Positions 53,071 through 62,988 of a DNA stretch of 64,000 nucleotides are shown piece after piece (the first letter of the stretch is position 1; every line of letters begins with the position of its first letter). The DNA lies in assembly GCF_002934545.1 (NCBI RefSeq), contig NZ_PTJA01000007.1, positions 62,001 to 126,000 of the forward strand. The letters run 5' to 3'. Below the pieces are notes generated by a model. That model did not search any database, was not told where the DNA came from, and saw nothing but the letters and a program-made list of their open reading frames with translations. This stretch comes from Lacrimispora xylanisolvens. Its GTDB lineage: Bacteria > Bacillota > Clostridia > Lachnospirales > Lachnospiraceae. The position numbers and the translations under genes were made by a program.

Positions 53071-54435
53071 TTAATGAAACTGTTCTGCTACCTGCCCCAG
53101 TTTCATGCTGTTAGATCCTTTAAACAGCACACAGTCACCCGTCTTTAATTCTTCCTTTAAATAAGCGGTTAGCGGTTCCTGTTCCATAAATTCTTTTACT
53201 GTAATTTCCGGTGCATTCTCCCTTACTGCTCTGGCGATTTCTCCTGCCAGTTCTCCCAGTGTTACCACGCAGTCAACCGGATGTGCTGCAATATATGTAC
53301 CAATTTCGTAGTGATATTCCGGTGAACGGTCTCCCAGCTCCTTCATATCAGCCAGTACGGCAATCTTTCTTTTTGCTTTGGTAATAGAACTTAAAACTTC
53401 AAGCCCCGCTTTCATGGAAACCGGACTGGCGTTATAAGTATCATCAATTACGGTGAAGGTACCAGTATCATAAATCTGCTGGCGGTTTTTATATCCATTA
53501 AAGCTCATCAGGGACTTTGCCGCTTCTTCCATTGGAATCCCGTTTTCTGCCGCAACCGCCAGAGATACCATGGCATTTAAAATATTATGGCTTCCCATTA
53601 CAGATAACCGTACAGAGACTTTCTGCTGGTTATGCACTGCCGTGAACACAGGGAATCCATCTTCCAAATGGATGTCAACCGCTCTGTAATCACTATTTTC
53701 TCCAGTTCCATAGAAAATCGTTCTACAGCCTTCCTTTGCTTTTGTATCTTTTAGCATATCGTCGTCTCCGTTTAAAAAGAGAATTCCGTTTTCACAAAGG
53801 CCATCCTGGATAGTCAGTTTTTCTCTGTATATGTTTTCTCTTGATCCCAGCTGTTCGATATGCGCCACTCCGATGTTGGTTATAACAGCCATATGGATTC
53901 TGGCGATTCTGGCAATCACGGTGAGTTCTCCCGGTTCACTCATTCCCAGTTCGATCACGCCAATCTCATCTTCTGGTGTGATTTCGCAAAGAGTGATGGG
54001 AAGCCCAATCTGGCTGTTGCTGTTACCTGGAGTTTTATAAACCTGATAACGGGAAGAAAGCGCACATGCCACCATCTCTCTGGTAGTTGTCTTACCTACG
54101 CTTCCTGTAATGCCGATGAGGGGAAGAGATAAACGATCCCTGTAAAAACTCCCCACTGCCTGAAGCGCCTTTTTCGTATCGTCAACCCGTATCCAGGGCT
54201 TTTCTGATTCCATAACATCATGCTCGCTGGTTAAAACAGCTGCTGCGCCATGTTCAAATGCCTGATCAATAAAACGATGGGCATCCACCTTTTCCCCGAT
54301 AATTGGTACAAATAAATCATTTCCCTTCATGGTTCTGGAATCGATACTGATGTGTTCTAAAACCGTATCCTCCCTTCCGCAAAGAAGTGTTCCGCCTGTA
54401 GCTGCAAGTATTTCCTTACCTGTCATATTTACCAT
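53071..54435 (-). CDS. murF: UDP-MurNAc-tripeptide--D-Ala-D-Ala ligase
   Basis: MurF adds D-Ala-D-Ala to complete the peptidoglycan pentapeptide precursor. The 454-aa Mur ligase has the ATP loop GITGSVGKTTTREM, the second-domain ELGMSEPGELTVIARI and the C-terminal VIDDTYNASPVSMKAGLE. The ATG at 54435 with GGAGG is used; the frame is open to 54504 but the extension has no ribosome binding site. The 112-bp gap to murE holds a weak GCCG/CGGC pairing and no gene I would accept. Confidence 0.95.
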   Translation of the reverse strand: MVNMTGKEILAATGGTLLCGREDTVLEHISIDSRTMKGNDLFVPIIGEKVDAHRFIDQAFEHGAAAVLTSEHDVMESEKPWIRVDDTKKALQAVGSFYRDRLSLPLIGITGSVGKTTTREMVACALSSRYQVYKTPGNSNSQIGLPITLCEITPEDEIGVIELGMSEPGELTVIARIARIHMAVITNIGVAHIEQLGSRENIYREKLTIQDGLCENGILFLNGDDDMLKDTKAKEGCRTIFYGTGENSDYRAVDIHLEDGFPVFTAVHNQQKVSVRLSVMGSHNILNAMVSLAVAAENGIPMEEAAKSLMSFNGYKNRQQIYDTGTFTVIDDTYNASPVSMKAGLEVLSSITKAKRKIAVLADMKELGDRSPEYHYEIGTYIAAHPVDCVVTLGELAGEIARAVRENAPEITVKEFMEQEPLTAYLKEELKTGDCVLFKGSNSMKLGQVAEQFH

Positions 54436-54547
54436 GATTCCTCCGTTCCATGTCCGCTTCCTGCGCACATTCCTGCCATCTTCCGTGGAAAAGCCGAAAG
54501 CCACATTTCCTCAACGGCCTCCGGCATTCTTTTTCTTATGGCAATTT

Positions 54548-56032
54548 CTATTTACTCAGTCTGTCAAGAAATTCAGTACTCTGTACAACGTTTAAGATTT
54601 CTTCCCTGTCAGAAAAATGATGGCGTTCCCCATTCACTTCCTGATAGTCTTCATGGCCTTTGCCAATTACAGCAATCATATCGCCGGGCATTGCATGTAA
54701 AATGCCGTAACGAATGGCTTCTCTTCTGTCAGGGATCTCAATAAAAGTTCCCTCCGTTTTTGAAATACTGCTTCTGATATCTGCAATGATGTCTTCTGTT
54801 TTCTCAAAACGGGAGTTATCCGCTGTCAGAATGGTGAAATCTGCAAGACGGCCCGCACTGTCGCCCATGGAATAGCGGCGGTCTTTGGAGCGGTTTCCTC
54901 CGCAGCCAAAAACGCAGACCAGACGTTTTGGATTATAATCTCTCAGCGTCTTTAAAAGACTCTCCATGCTGACTGCGTTATGGGCATAATCCACAATAAC
55001 GGTACATCTTTCAGAGGAATAAACGATTTCCATTCTTCCGTTTACGCTTAGATGCTCCAGCCCATGACAGATCTTTTCCTTGGGCAGATTTAAAAAACTT
55101 AAAACGCTGACTGCAGCAAGAGCATTGGCAACATTGAATCTGCCGGGAATGTTGACACGGACAGCCAGTTCATAGATTCCCTTTACATCAAATTCAAGTC
55201 CCACAAAATCAGACTGGGCTACATAGCGGATATTCTCAGCTTTAAAGCTGGTTCCTTCCTGGTCAAGGGAAAAAGAATAAAGCTTGCAGGACGCATCCTT
55301 AACCGCCTCCTTAAAATGTTCGTCATCCCCATTCATAATGCCCACTTTGGAACGCTGAAAAATCAATGACTTGTAATATAAATATTCTTCAAAATTCTCA
55401 TGTTCATCCGGTCCGATGTGATCGGGGGAAATGTTGGTAAATAAGCCATAGTCAAATGTCAGACCATCCACCCGGTGCATCTTAAACGCCTGAGAGGACA
55501 CTTCCATAACCATATACTCACAGCCTTCTTCTGCCATTTGATAAAACGCCTGGTGAAGCTGGTAAGATTCCGGTGTTGTATTAGCCGTGGGAGTCACCTT
55601 CTCTCCGATGACAATCCCTGTGGTTCCAATCATCCCCACTTTCTTTCCGCATGCCTCTAAAATGGCCTTTATCATATGGGTGGTGGTGGTCTTTCCCTTT
55701 GTGCCGGTCACCCCAATGGTCACCATACGTTTGGCTGGATAATCAAATCTGGCGGCAGACAACACAGCCAGTGCTTCTCTGGCACTATGTACGAATATGG
55801 CAGTCACTCCTTCCGGTACGCTCACTCTGCGTTCCAGAACAAGAACAGTCACTCCTTTTTCCACCACTTCCGCTATAAAATCATGGGAATCGACTCTGGT
55901 GCCTACGGTGCAGACAAATACTGCACCGCTTCTGGCCTTTCTGGAGTCATAGACCACATCTTCTACTTCCACATCAGGATTCCCCTGCAATAATTCATAA
56001 TCCAGATCCTTAAGCCACTGACTAAACTTCAT
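54548..56032 (-). CDS. murE: UDP-MurNAc-tripeptide synthetase MurE
   Basis: MurE adds the third stem-peptide residue to UDP-MurNAc-L-Ala-D-Glu. The 494-aa ligase has the ATP loop GVTGTKGKTTTTHM, VVYDSRKARSGAVFVC near the N-terminus and the C-terminal VFGCGGNRSKDRRYSMG. The specificity loop reads TADNSRFEK where diaminopimelate enzymes have DNPR, so it is DAP-like with Pro replaced by Ser. The ATG at 56032 with TGGAGG is used instead of the TTG at 56044. It starts 13 bp after fhs. Confidence 0.94.
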   Translation of the reverse strand: MKFSQWLKDLDYELLQGNPDVEVEDVVYDSRKARSGAVFVCTVGTRVDSHDFIAEVVEKGVTVLVLERRVSVPEGVTAIFVHSAREALAVLSAARFDYPAKRMVTIGVTGTKGKTTTTHMIKAILEACGKKVGMIGTTGIVIGEKVTPTANTTPESYQLHQAFYQMAEEGCEYMVMEVSSQAFKMHRVDGLTFDYGLFTNISPDHIGPDEHENFEEYLYYKSLIFQRSKVGIMNGDDEHFKEAVKDASCKLYSFSLDQEGTSFKAENIRYVAQSDFVGLEFDVKGIYELAVRVNIPGRFNVANALAAVSVLSFLNLPKEKICHGLEHLSVNGRMEIVYSSERCTVIVDYAHNAVSMESLLKTLRDYNPKRLVCVFGCGGNRSKDRRYSMGDSAGRLADFTILTADNSRFEKTEDIIADIRSSISKTEGTFIEIPDRREAIRYGILHAMPGDMIAVIGKGHEDYQEVNGERHHFSDREEILNVVQSTEFLDRLSK

Positions 56033-56045
56033 AAAAACCTCCAAA

Positions 56046-57716
56046 TCAGAATAATCCTGTGATTACTCCCTCATTATTTACATCAATACTATCAGCTGCC
56101 GGTTTCTTCGGCAGACCAGGCATCGTCATAATGGCGCCTGTTAAAACAACAACAAATCCAGCACCGGCGCTGACGTAAGCATCCCGTACATTTATTTCAA
56201 ACCCCTGGGGACGGCCCAGCTTTGTCTGATCATCAGATAAAGAGTACTGTGTTTTAGCCATGCACACCGGCAGGCTGCCAAATCCCATCTCTTCAAATTT
56301 TCTGATGGATTTTAAAGCGGATGGCGCATAGGTCACTCCGTCTGCCCCGTAAATTTCTCTGGCAACGGTACTGATCTTATCTTCAAGACTCATGTCGTCA
56401 GGATAGATGGGTGCGAAATGACTGGTTTTGTTTTCCAGTGTTTCAAGAACCTTTTCTGCCAGCTGGATTCCGCCTTCCCCGCCTTTTTCCCAAACCTGGG
56501 ACAAAGCAAATTCGCAGCCTTTTTCCTCACAGAAATTCTTAACAAACTGATATTCGTTTTCCGTATCTGTCACAAAGGAATTCAGGGTTACGACAACGGG
56601 AACGCCGTACTTTTGCATATTTTCAATGTGCTTTTCAAGGTTTACGATTCCTTTTTTCAAAGCTTCTAAATTCTCGTCTTTCAGCTGATCTTTTGGTACG
56701 CCGCCGTTGTATTTTAACGCTCTTACAGTGGCTACCAGAACAATGGCATCCGGTTTTAAGGAAGCTTTTCTGCATTTAATATCCAGGAACTTTTCTGCAC
56801 CTAAATCCGCACCGAAACCAGCCTCAGTCACAACTACATCCGCTAATTTTAAAGCGGTCTTTGTGGCACGCACGCTGTTGCAGCCGTGGGCGATATTGGC
56901 AAACGGACCGCCGTGTACGATTGCACCGGTATGCTCCAGAGTCTGAATCAGATTGGGTTTCAGCGCATCCTTAAGCAGGGCCGCCATGGCGCCTACTGCA
57001 TTTAACTGAGCTGCAGTCACCGGCTCTCCGGAATAATTATATGCAACAATAATTCGTCCCAACCGTTCTTTTAAATCATTCATATCATCTGCAAGGCAGA
57101 GAATTGCCATAATTTCAGAAGCAACCGTAATCACGAAATGATCCTCTCTTACAAACCCTTCCGCTTTTGAGCCAAGTCCTACCACTATATTTCTTAATGC
57201 CCGGTCATTCATATCCAGACATCTCTTCCAGAGAATCTGCCTTGTATCGATTCCAAGAGCATTGCCCTGGTGAATGTGGTTGTCAAGAAGGGCGGAAAGT
57301 AAATTGTTCGCAGAGGTAATAGCATGAAAATCTCCGGTAAAATGAAGATTTAAATCTTCCATGGGAACAACCTGGGCATATCCGCCGCCGGCAGCTCCTC
57401 CCTTGATTCCAAAGCAGGGTCCTAAGGATGGTTCTCTTAAGGCTATCATCGCCTTTTTGCCCATCTTTCCAAATGCCTGTCCAAGCCCTACCGTAGTGGT
57501 GGTTTTCCCTTCTCCCGCCGGTGTGGGATTGATTGCGGTAACAAGAACCAGTTTTCCATCCGGACGATCCTTTACCTGCTCCCATAATTCATCGGAAAGC
57601 TTTGCTTTATATTTGCCGTAAAGTTCTAAATCGTCCTCTGCAATCCCATAGGATGCTGCCACTTCCTTAATTGGTATCATCGTTGCTTCCTGTGCGATCT
57701 CAATATCTGTTTTCAT
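56046..57716 (-). CDS. fhs: Formate--tetrahydrofolate ligase
   Basis: Fhs makes 10-formyl-THF from formate, ATP and THF, feeding purine synthesis, formyl-Met-tRNA and the methyl branch of one-carbon metabolism. The 556-aa protein has the ATP-binding [20 protein letters not shown] and family segments [40 protein letters not shown] and [20 protein letters not shown] abuts the first ATG (57725), so the ATG at 57716 is the usable start. It lies 51 bp after spoIIIE and 13 bp before murE. Confidence 0.96.
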   Translation of the reverse strand: MKTDIEIAQEATMIPIKEVAASYGIAEDDLELYGKYKAKLSDELWEQVKDRPDGKLVLVTAINPTPAGEGKTTTTVGLGQAFGKMGKKAMIALREPSLGPCFGIKGGAAGGGYAQVVPMEDLNLHFTGDFHAITSANNLLSALLDNHIHQGNALGIDTRQILWKRCLDMNDRALRNIVVGLGSKAEGFVREDHFVITVASEIMAILCLADDMNDLKERLGRIIVAYNYSGEPVTAAQLNAVGAMAALLKDALKPNLIQTLEHTGAIVHGGPFANIAHGCNSVRATKTALKLADVVVTEAGFGADLGAEKFLDIKCRKASLKPDAIVLVATVRALKYNGGVPKDQLKDENLEALKKGIVNLEKHIENMQKYGVPVVVTLNSFVTDTENEYQFVKNFCEEKGCEFALSQVWEKGGEGGIQLAEKVLETLENKTSHFAPIYPDDMSLEDKISTVAREIYGADGVTYAPSALKSIRKFEEMGFGSLPVCMAKTQYSLSDDQTKLGRPQGFEINVRDAYVSAGAGFVVVLTGAIMTMPGLPKKPAADSIDVNNEGVITGLF

Positions 57717-57767
57717 ACGTATCATCCTCCTTATATGTAAGCAATGGTTTTTTACTCTCCCGTCTTG

Positions 57768-60497
57768 CTAAAACGCCTCTTCAAATTCTTCCATGGTCAT
57801 AAGCACCTTACGGGGCTTGGTTCCTTCTTCTTCTCCTACCACGCCGGCTTCCGCAAGCTGATCCATAATTCTTGCAGCCCTGTTAAATCCGATTTTATAC
57901 ATCCTCTGCAGCATGCCGATGGAAGCTTTGTCTTTTTCAATGATGAATCTGCCTGCCTGGATAAAATATTCATCCCGGTCACTTCCGCCGCCTTTGGAAT
58001 CTGCAGCGGTTGGCGCAGAGGCAATCATGTTCTCCACTTCCGGATTGTAATCCGGTGTCATTCCCTGTTCCGTTAGAAAGTCCACAACCTTGGAAACTTC
58101 CGAATCGGAAACAAATGCACCCTGCACACGCATGGGTTTTGGATAACCGGCAGGATAAAACAGCATATCACCCTTTCCAAGAAGCTTCTCCGCACCATTC
58201 ATGTCAATAATGGTTCTGGAATCTACACCGGAAGAAACGGCAAACGCCACTCTTGACGGCACATTCGCTTTAATCAGACCGGTAATAACGTTGACAGACG
58301 GACGCTGTGTGGCAATTACCAGATGGATTCCTGCTGCTCTGGCCAGCTGGGCAAGGCGGCAGATGGAATCCTCGACTTCCCCTGGAGCTACCATCATTAA
58401 ATCAGCAAGCTCGTCGATAATAATTACGATCTGAGGCATCTTCTGGGGTTTGTTTTCATCCTCAATGTCCTTTAAGCTTTCCACTTTCGCGTTGTAGCCT
58501 TTAATCTCTCTGACATTATACTGGGCAAATTTATTATAACGGTCTGTCATCTCCGCAACCGCCCAGTTTAATGCTCCCGATGCCTTCTTCGGATCAGTCA
58601 CAACCGGAAGAAGCAGGTGGGGGATCCCGTTATAAACACTTAATTCCACCACTTTGGGGTCCACCATGATCAGCTTCACATCGTCAGGATCCGCTTTAAA
58701 AATAATACTCATAATCAGGGTATTAATACAGACAGACTTACCGGAGCCTGTCGCTCCTGCAATCAGTAAATGGGGCATCTTGGCAATATCCGTTACCACA
58801 ACCTGTCCGCCGATATCCTTGCCCACTGCAAAAGCAATATTGGAGGAGTGCTTCTGAAAGCCGTCCGCCTCCAGAATATCTCTTAAATACACCATATTGT
58901 TTTCTTTATTGGGCACTTCAATTCCCACTGCTGATTTCCCCGGAATGGGCGCTTCGATTCGTATATCTGCGGCTGCAAGACTTAGCTTAATATCATCAGC
59001 AAGACTTACAATTTTGCTTACCTTTACTCCCTGCTCCGGGTGGAGTTCGTATCTGGTTACGGAAGGTCCGCAGCTGATATTGGTCACCGTTACTCCCACA
59101 CCGAAATTCTGCAGTGTTTTCTGCAGCTTAATGGCTGTTTCTTTGTATTCCCGGTCAGAAAAAACCGCTGCTTTGCCTTTTTTAAGCAGCGAAAGAGGTG
59201 GAAACTTATATTCCTGTTTCACAATTTCCTTTTTTTGAATCATCTGTTTGCTTACATTAAAATCATCGTCTTTTTGCGATTCTTCCCGTTTCTTCTCCAG
59301 TTTTTTCTGAAGAGCCTCTGTGTCGGTCTCAATGATCTTGCCGGAAGCAGTTACCACCTGTTTGGGCTCCTCTGGTATGGAGAATGTCTCTCTGATTGCC
59401 GGCTCTTGCGGCTCTGGCTCTTCCGGATAGAAATCATCCTCTACAAGTTCCATTTCCTTAAGAGTTCTGACATCCTTCTTCATATAGAAGGAAGCCTCAT
59501 CCGAACTTCGTTTGTACGGAGTCACGATATCATCTGGTTCAAAGGGAACAGAATCATCGTCATCCTCATCCGGTTCCGGTGAAATGCTTCCTCTGAATAC
59601 GTCAGCCGGGTTTGGTTCTTCTGTTTCAACCGCTGTGACTGCTGTCAGCTTATTGGTCTGTGAATCAATCTCATCGGCAATATCACCGATACCAGTATGT
59701 TCCTCTTCCTCATAGAGATCCCGCTCAAAATCTGGTTTATCCGGAATTTCCTCTTCCTGGACAGCGGACAGCCTGGTGGCATCTAAATTGACCCCACGGA
59801 GTTTCTGTTCTTCTTTCAGTTGTTTTCTAAGTTCCTGGCGCTGTGCGTGAATCTCCATATGCATGTCCATGTTCTCTTTCGCATGGTGATACGCCTTTCC
59901 GCTTCCTGTCTTTACAATATTCACAAAGGATTTTTCTGTAATGCAGACCAGTGAAATGATGATCAGAACCAGAGTTACCAGATAAGCTCCCACCACTCCG
60001 ATTATGGAAACAAGCCCCTCTGCAAGTAAACCGCCGATCAGGCCTCCTCCTTTTCCGCTGACAGAAGCTTCCAGATAAATATTCAAAAGTCCCGTTTTCT
60101 CTCCTGTATTCACACCAAAAAGCAGCTGCAAAAAACCACACAAAGAAACCAGCGCCAAAACACATGAGACCAGCTTAAATACTGCTCTCGGGTTTCCCTG
60201 GTTTGAAATATAGAATGCGATTCCTGCAAACATCAATACCGGTGCAATGTATCCAATTCCGCCAAATATACCAAGCTGCACGCTGCGGAAAAAATCACCT
60301 ACCATTCCGCATAAATGAAAATTGCTTAAAAACAAAATGGCCGCAGCGGCAAATGACATAATAATCACGACTTCTGAGTGGATAAATTCCGGTTCCGGCA
60401 AAACCACATTCTTCCTTGATCTGGTGTTTCCTGCTCTCCCGTTTTTTGTTTTTGTCCCTTTTTTAGCTGTTGTCTTCTTCTTTGTTGTCTCAGGCAC
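57768..60497 (-). CDS. spoIIIE: DNA translocase FtsK/SpoIIIE
   Basis: This hexameric DNA pump moves chromosomes through closing septa and, in spore formers, into the forespore. The 909-aa protein has a Lys/Thr-rich N-terminus and about four spans (residues 40-190). A long acidic, Pro-rich linker follows, then the motor with [15 protein letters not shown] (Walker A) and [13 protein letters not shown] (Walker B). The [16 protein letters not shown] and [20 protein letters not shown] segments are family markers, and the C-terminal gamma domain ends near [19 protein letters not shown]. The start is a GTG with GGGGG. The FtsK/SpoIIIE choice is by context; only one copy is seen here. Confidence 0.95.
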   Translation of the reverse strand: MPETTKKKTTAKKGTKTKNGRAGNTRSRKNVVLPEPEFIHSEVVIIMSFAAAAILFLSNFHLCGMVGDFFRSVQLGIFGGIGYIAPVLMFAGIAFYISNQGNPRAVFKLVSCVLALVSLCGFLQLLFGVNTGEKTGLLNIYLEASVSGKGGGLIGGLLAEGLVSIIGVVGAYLVTLVLIIISLVCITEKSFVNIVKTGSGKAYHHAKENMDMHMEIHAQRQELRKQLKEEQKLRGVNLDATRLSAVQEEEIPDKPDFERDLYEEEEHTGIGDIADEIDSQTNKLTAVTAVETEEPNPADVFRGSISPEPDEDDDDSVPFEPDDIVTPYKRSSDEASFYMKKDVRTLKEMELVEDDFYPEEPEPQEPAIRETFSIPEEPKQVVTASGKIIETDTEALQKKLEKKREESQKDDDFNVSKQMIQKKEIVKQEYKFPPLSLLKKGKAAVFSDREYKETAIKLQKTLQNFGVGVTVTNISCGPSVTRYELHPEQGVKVSKIVSLADDIKLSLAAADIRIEAPIPGKSAVGIEVPNKENNMVYLRDILEADGFQKHSSNIAFAVGKDIGGQVVVTDIAKMPHLLIAGATGSGKSVCINTLIMSIIFKADPDDVKLIMVDPKVVELSVYNGIPHLLLPVVTDPKKASGALNWAVAEMTDRYNKFAQYNVREIKGYNAKVESLKDIEDENKPQKMPQIVIIIDELADLMMVAPGEVEDSICRLAQLARAAGIHLVIATQRPSVNVITGLIKANVPSRVAFAVSSGVDSRTIIDMNGAEKLLGKGDMLFYPAGYPKPMRVQGAFVSDSEVSKVVDFLTEQGMTPDYNPEVENMIASAPTAADSKGGGSDRDEYFIQAGRFIIEKDKASIGMLQRMYKIGFNRAARIMDQLAEAGVVGEEEGTKPRKVLMTMEEFEEAF

Positions 60498-60526
60498 AAT
60501 ACTTCCCCCTTCTATCCATTGGTATC

Positions 60527-60555
60527 AGTATACAAAAAAAACGGGAGAATTGCAA
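60527..60555 (-). promoter_or_regulatory. Promoter of spoIIIE
   Basis: TTGCAA (60550-60555) and TATACT (60527-60532) on the minus strand are spaced 17 bp. It lies only 4 bp past the tepA stop, so the long run of 14 genes can start here. Confidence 0.7.
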
Positions 60556-60558
60556 CGG

Positions 60559-61344
60559 CTAAGAGGAAGCAGTTTCCATCAGTTCATATAATTTTTTTAA
60601 CGCATCTTTAATTCCGCCTACTTCATCAATCAGACCTTCCTTCACTGTTTCCTCGCCTACCAGTACCGTACCTAAGTCTCTGGTAAGCATTTCCGTATTA
60701 AGCATAAGCCTTTTTAGCTGATCATAAGCAATCTTTGCATGATTGGAGACAAAGCTTAAAATCCGATCCTGTATCATTTCAAAATACTCATAGGTCTGGG
60801 AAGCTCCGATTACCATACCGGTCATTCTCACCGGGTGGATCATCATGGTTCCGGTGGGAACGATAAAGGAATAATTGGTACTTACTGCCAGAGGAACTCC
60901 GATGGAATGGCTGCCTCCAAGAACCAGTGAGACTGTGGGAATACTTAAGGATGCAATCATCTCCGCAATGGCTAATCCCGCATCTACATCTCCTCCTGAA
61001 GTATTTAAAAGAACTAATAACCCTTCCACTGAGTCATCATCTTCTATTTCTGCAAGCTTTGGGAGGACATGATCGTATTTGGTGGCTTTGCTGTTGCTGG
61101 AGAGATTCTCATGTCCTTCAATCTCACCGATAATGGTCAGCAGATGAATTTTACGTTTCCCCTCATTATCATCAAGGGTCATCTGGCCATATTCTTCCAG
61201 CTTCTGATCTTCCTTTTGTTCAATATCCTTTTCCGTTTTTTTCTCTTCCAGATTTTCTTTTCTGGTTCCTTCTGCATTTTTTACTTCTGTATTGGCTGCT
61301 TCATTCTCTTCCTGACGGTTATTTCTATCTTCAGATTCTTTCAC
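60559..61344 (-). CDS. tepA: ClpP-like protease TepA (YmfB)
   Basis: This 261-aa Clp-protease-fold protein of the TepA/YmfB group is linked in Bacillus to protein export and signal-peptide clearance. An N-terminal charged, probably disordered region (about residues 1-55) precedes the fold. The fold has LLTIIGEIEGHENLSSN, LNTSGGDVDAGLAIAEM, the nucleophile-type GGSHSIGVPLAVS and the His of TGTMMIHPVRMTG. The GTG at 61344 with AGGAGG at nine bases is used; the frame opens to 61476 but without a ribosome binding site. It sits directly upstream of spoIIIE, as in other Firmicutes. Confidence 0.9.
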   Translation of the reverse strand: MKESEDRNNRQEENEAANTEVKNAEGTRKENLEEKKTEKDIEQKEDQKLEEYGQMTLDDNEGKRKIHLLTIIGEIEGHENLSSNSKATKYDHVLPKLAEIEDDDSVEGLLVLLNTSGGDVDAGLAIAEMIASLSIPTVSLVLGGSHSIGVPLAVSTNYSFIVPTGTMMIHPVRMTGMVIGASQTYEYFEMIQDRILSFVSNHAKIAYDQLKRLMLNTEMLTRDLGTVLVGEETVKEGLIDEVGGIKDALKKLYELMETASS

Positions 61345-61503
61345 GTAAGAAAACCTCCTGTTTGCTGATAATATTGAATCGCTTTCATATGATGTGAAAA
61401 AAACAGTAAAAATATGCCTTATTTTGCAAACCAAACGTACAACTGTAATTTTTCTATTTTCCCCAGTCAGTAACAATATTTTTATTGTGATTGCAACAAG
61501 GTA

Positions 61504-61532
61504 TTGACTTTGATGCTTTTACATGATAAACT
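61504..61532 (+). promoter_or_regulatory. Promoter of the citrate synthase operon
   Basis: TTGACT (61504-61509) and TAAACT (61527-61532) are spaced 17 bp. It lies in the 309-bp gap (61345-61653) that also holds the tepA upstream region and the structured leader. I saw no gene in this gap. Confidence 0.65.
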
Positions 61533-61546
61533 ACGAAACAATAAAA

Positions 61547-61625
61547 AACCACATTCCATTGCCAACGAAGGCAGCGCCGGAGAGATCCCTATGCGCTGCT
61601 TTTGTCTAAACGAATCCCTGTGGTT
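61547..61625 (+). ncRNA. Structured leader RNA upstream of citrate synthase (candidate cis-regulatory element)
   Basis: The transcript after the promoter can fold into one long, nested structure. The outer stem AACCAC with GUGGUU (61547-61552 and 61620-61625) continues after a small bulge as AUUC with GAAU (61553-61556 and 61612-61615). After an internal loop, a 13-bp stem pairs 61565-61577 with 61593-61605 (GCAGCGC/GCGCUGC at its core, three G-U pairs counted as two plus flanks). It is capped by GGA-GAGA-UCC, a GNRA-type tetraloop, with a CUAU bulge at its base. The 3' strand of the outer stem ends about 13 nt before the ribosome binding site. No T-run follows, so it is not a terminator. I recognise no known riboswitch class. 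Confidence 0.5.
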
Positions 61626-61653
61626 AAATCTGAAAAAAAGGAGAACTTATCTC

Positions 61654-62985
61654 ATGAACAACTTTTTCATTGCACAGACGTTTGGTAAATCCTCAAACTA
61701 TACGGACATTCCGAACAACTTATTCAAAGAACACAACGTAAAAAAGGGACTCCGCAATGAAGACGGTACCGGAGTCCGAGTAGGACTTACCCGCGTTTCC
61801 GACGTGGTTGGCTATGAAATTGAGGATGGAAAAAAGGTAAATGTCCCTGGAAAGCTATTCTATCGCGGTATTGAAATCAGCGATCTGGTAAACGGAAAAA
61901 ATAATTCCCGTTTCGGCTTTGAGGAAACATCATTTTTACTTCTTTTTGGTTATCTCCCATCGAAAAAGGAATTGCGTGAATTTACTACCCTGCTTGGTGA
62001 GCACTACAACCTTCCTGATGAATTTCTCGAAAAAAACATGCTGCGTACTCCTTCCCGTAATTTAATGAACAGCCTCCAAAAAAGTATTCTTGCTCTTTAC
62101 GATTATGATGAGGACCCGGATAACACTGACCCATATCAGACTCTGTTAAAAGGAATTAATATACTTGCAAAGCTTCCGTCTCTTTCTGTCTATGCTTATC
62201 AGAGCAAGATACATCACTACGACCGGGAGAGTCTTGTGATCCATTATCCAAAGCCGGAATATTCCATGGCAGAAAACATTCTTTATATGTTAAGGAAAGA
62301 CGGAGTCTTTACCCAGCAGGAAGCCGATCTTTTAGATATTATGCTGATGATTCATGCGGATCACGGCGGCGGCAACAACTCCACATTTACAAATGTTGTC
62401 ATTTCCTCTACCGGTACCGATATTTACTCCTCCAGCTCCGCTTCCATTGGTTCCTTAAAAGGTCCCAAGCATGGCGGCGCCAACATCCGCTGCAGCGAGA
62501 TGATTACTGCAATAGAAAAAGAAATTGGAATAAAAGCAACAGAAGCACAGATGAAATCGGTTATCCAAAAAATACTGGCAAAAGATTTTTATGATAATTC
62601 CGGTCTGGTATATGGTCTTGGTCATGCGGTTTATACCGTGTCAGATCCCCGTGCAGATCTGCTAAAAATCTGCTGCGAAAATCTTGCAAAACAGAAAAAC
62701 AGAGAAGACGAATATGAATTCCTGACAAAATTTGAAAAGGTTGCCAAATCTTGTCTCGCTGGAAACGGCAAGTCTTTGTCAAACAATGTGGACTTCTACA
62801 GCGGCTTCGCTTATAATATGTTACAGATACCCGAAGACATGTACACCCCATTATTTGTGTGCTCACGTATGGCCGGCTGGCTGGCACATAACATTGAGAA
62901 TAAGATGTACGACGGAAGAATCATGCGTCCGGCTACAAAATACGTGGGGGAAACCATTCCCTATAAAAAGAGAGAGGAACGATAA
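61654..62985 (+). CDS. Citrate synthase
   Basis: This 443-aa enzyme condenses acetyl-CoA with oxaloacetate (or related acyl donors and acceptors). Conserved regions are VPGKLFYRGIEISDLVNG, MIHADHGGGNNSTFTNVV, the substrate-His region SLKGPKHGGAN and the LVYGLGHAVYTVSDPRAD catalytic His region. The C-terminal RPATKYVGE holds a substrate Arg. The frame is open from 61504, but the ATG at 61654 behind AAGGAG is the start, leaving a leader of about 115 nt. It is followed 3 bp later by the hydratase. In anaerobes this pair starts the oxidative route to 2-oxoglutarate and glutamate. Confidence 0.93.
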   Translation: MNNFFIAQTFGKSSNYTDIPNNLFKEHNVKKGLRNEDGTGVRVGLTRVSDVVGYEIEDGKKVNVPGKLFYRGIEISDLVNGKNNSRFGFEETSFLLLFGYLPSKKELREFTTLLGEHYNLPDEFLEKNMLRTPSRNLMNSLQKSILALYDYDEDPDNTDPYQTLLKGINILAKLPSLSVYAYQSKIHHYDRESLVIHYPKPEYSMAENILYMLRKDGVFTQQEADLLDIMLMIHADHGGGNNSTFTNVVISSTGTDIYSSSSASIGSLKGPKHGGANIRCSEMITAIEKEIGIKATEAQMKSVIQKILAKDFYDNSGLVYGLGHAVYTVSDPRADLLKICCENLAKQKNREDEYEFLTKFEKVAKSCLAGNGKSLSNNVDFYSGFAYNMLQIPEDMYTPLFVCSRMAGWLAHNIENKMYDGRIMRPATKYVGETIPYKKREER

Positions 62986-62988
62986 CTT

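Noticed and set aside
54436-54532. A 32-codon frame between murE and murF ending over the murF start
   Set aside because: No ribosome binding site and biased residue content; more likely untranslated leader.
59040-59582. Long plus-strand frame inside spoIIIE
   Set aside because: Shadow of the low-complexity linker and motor of SpoIIIE on the other strand; hydrophobic and Phe-rich, as expected for an antisense artefact.
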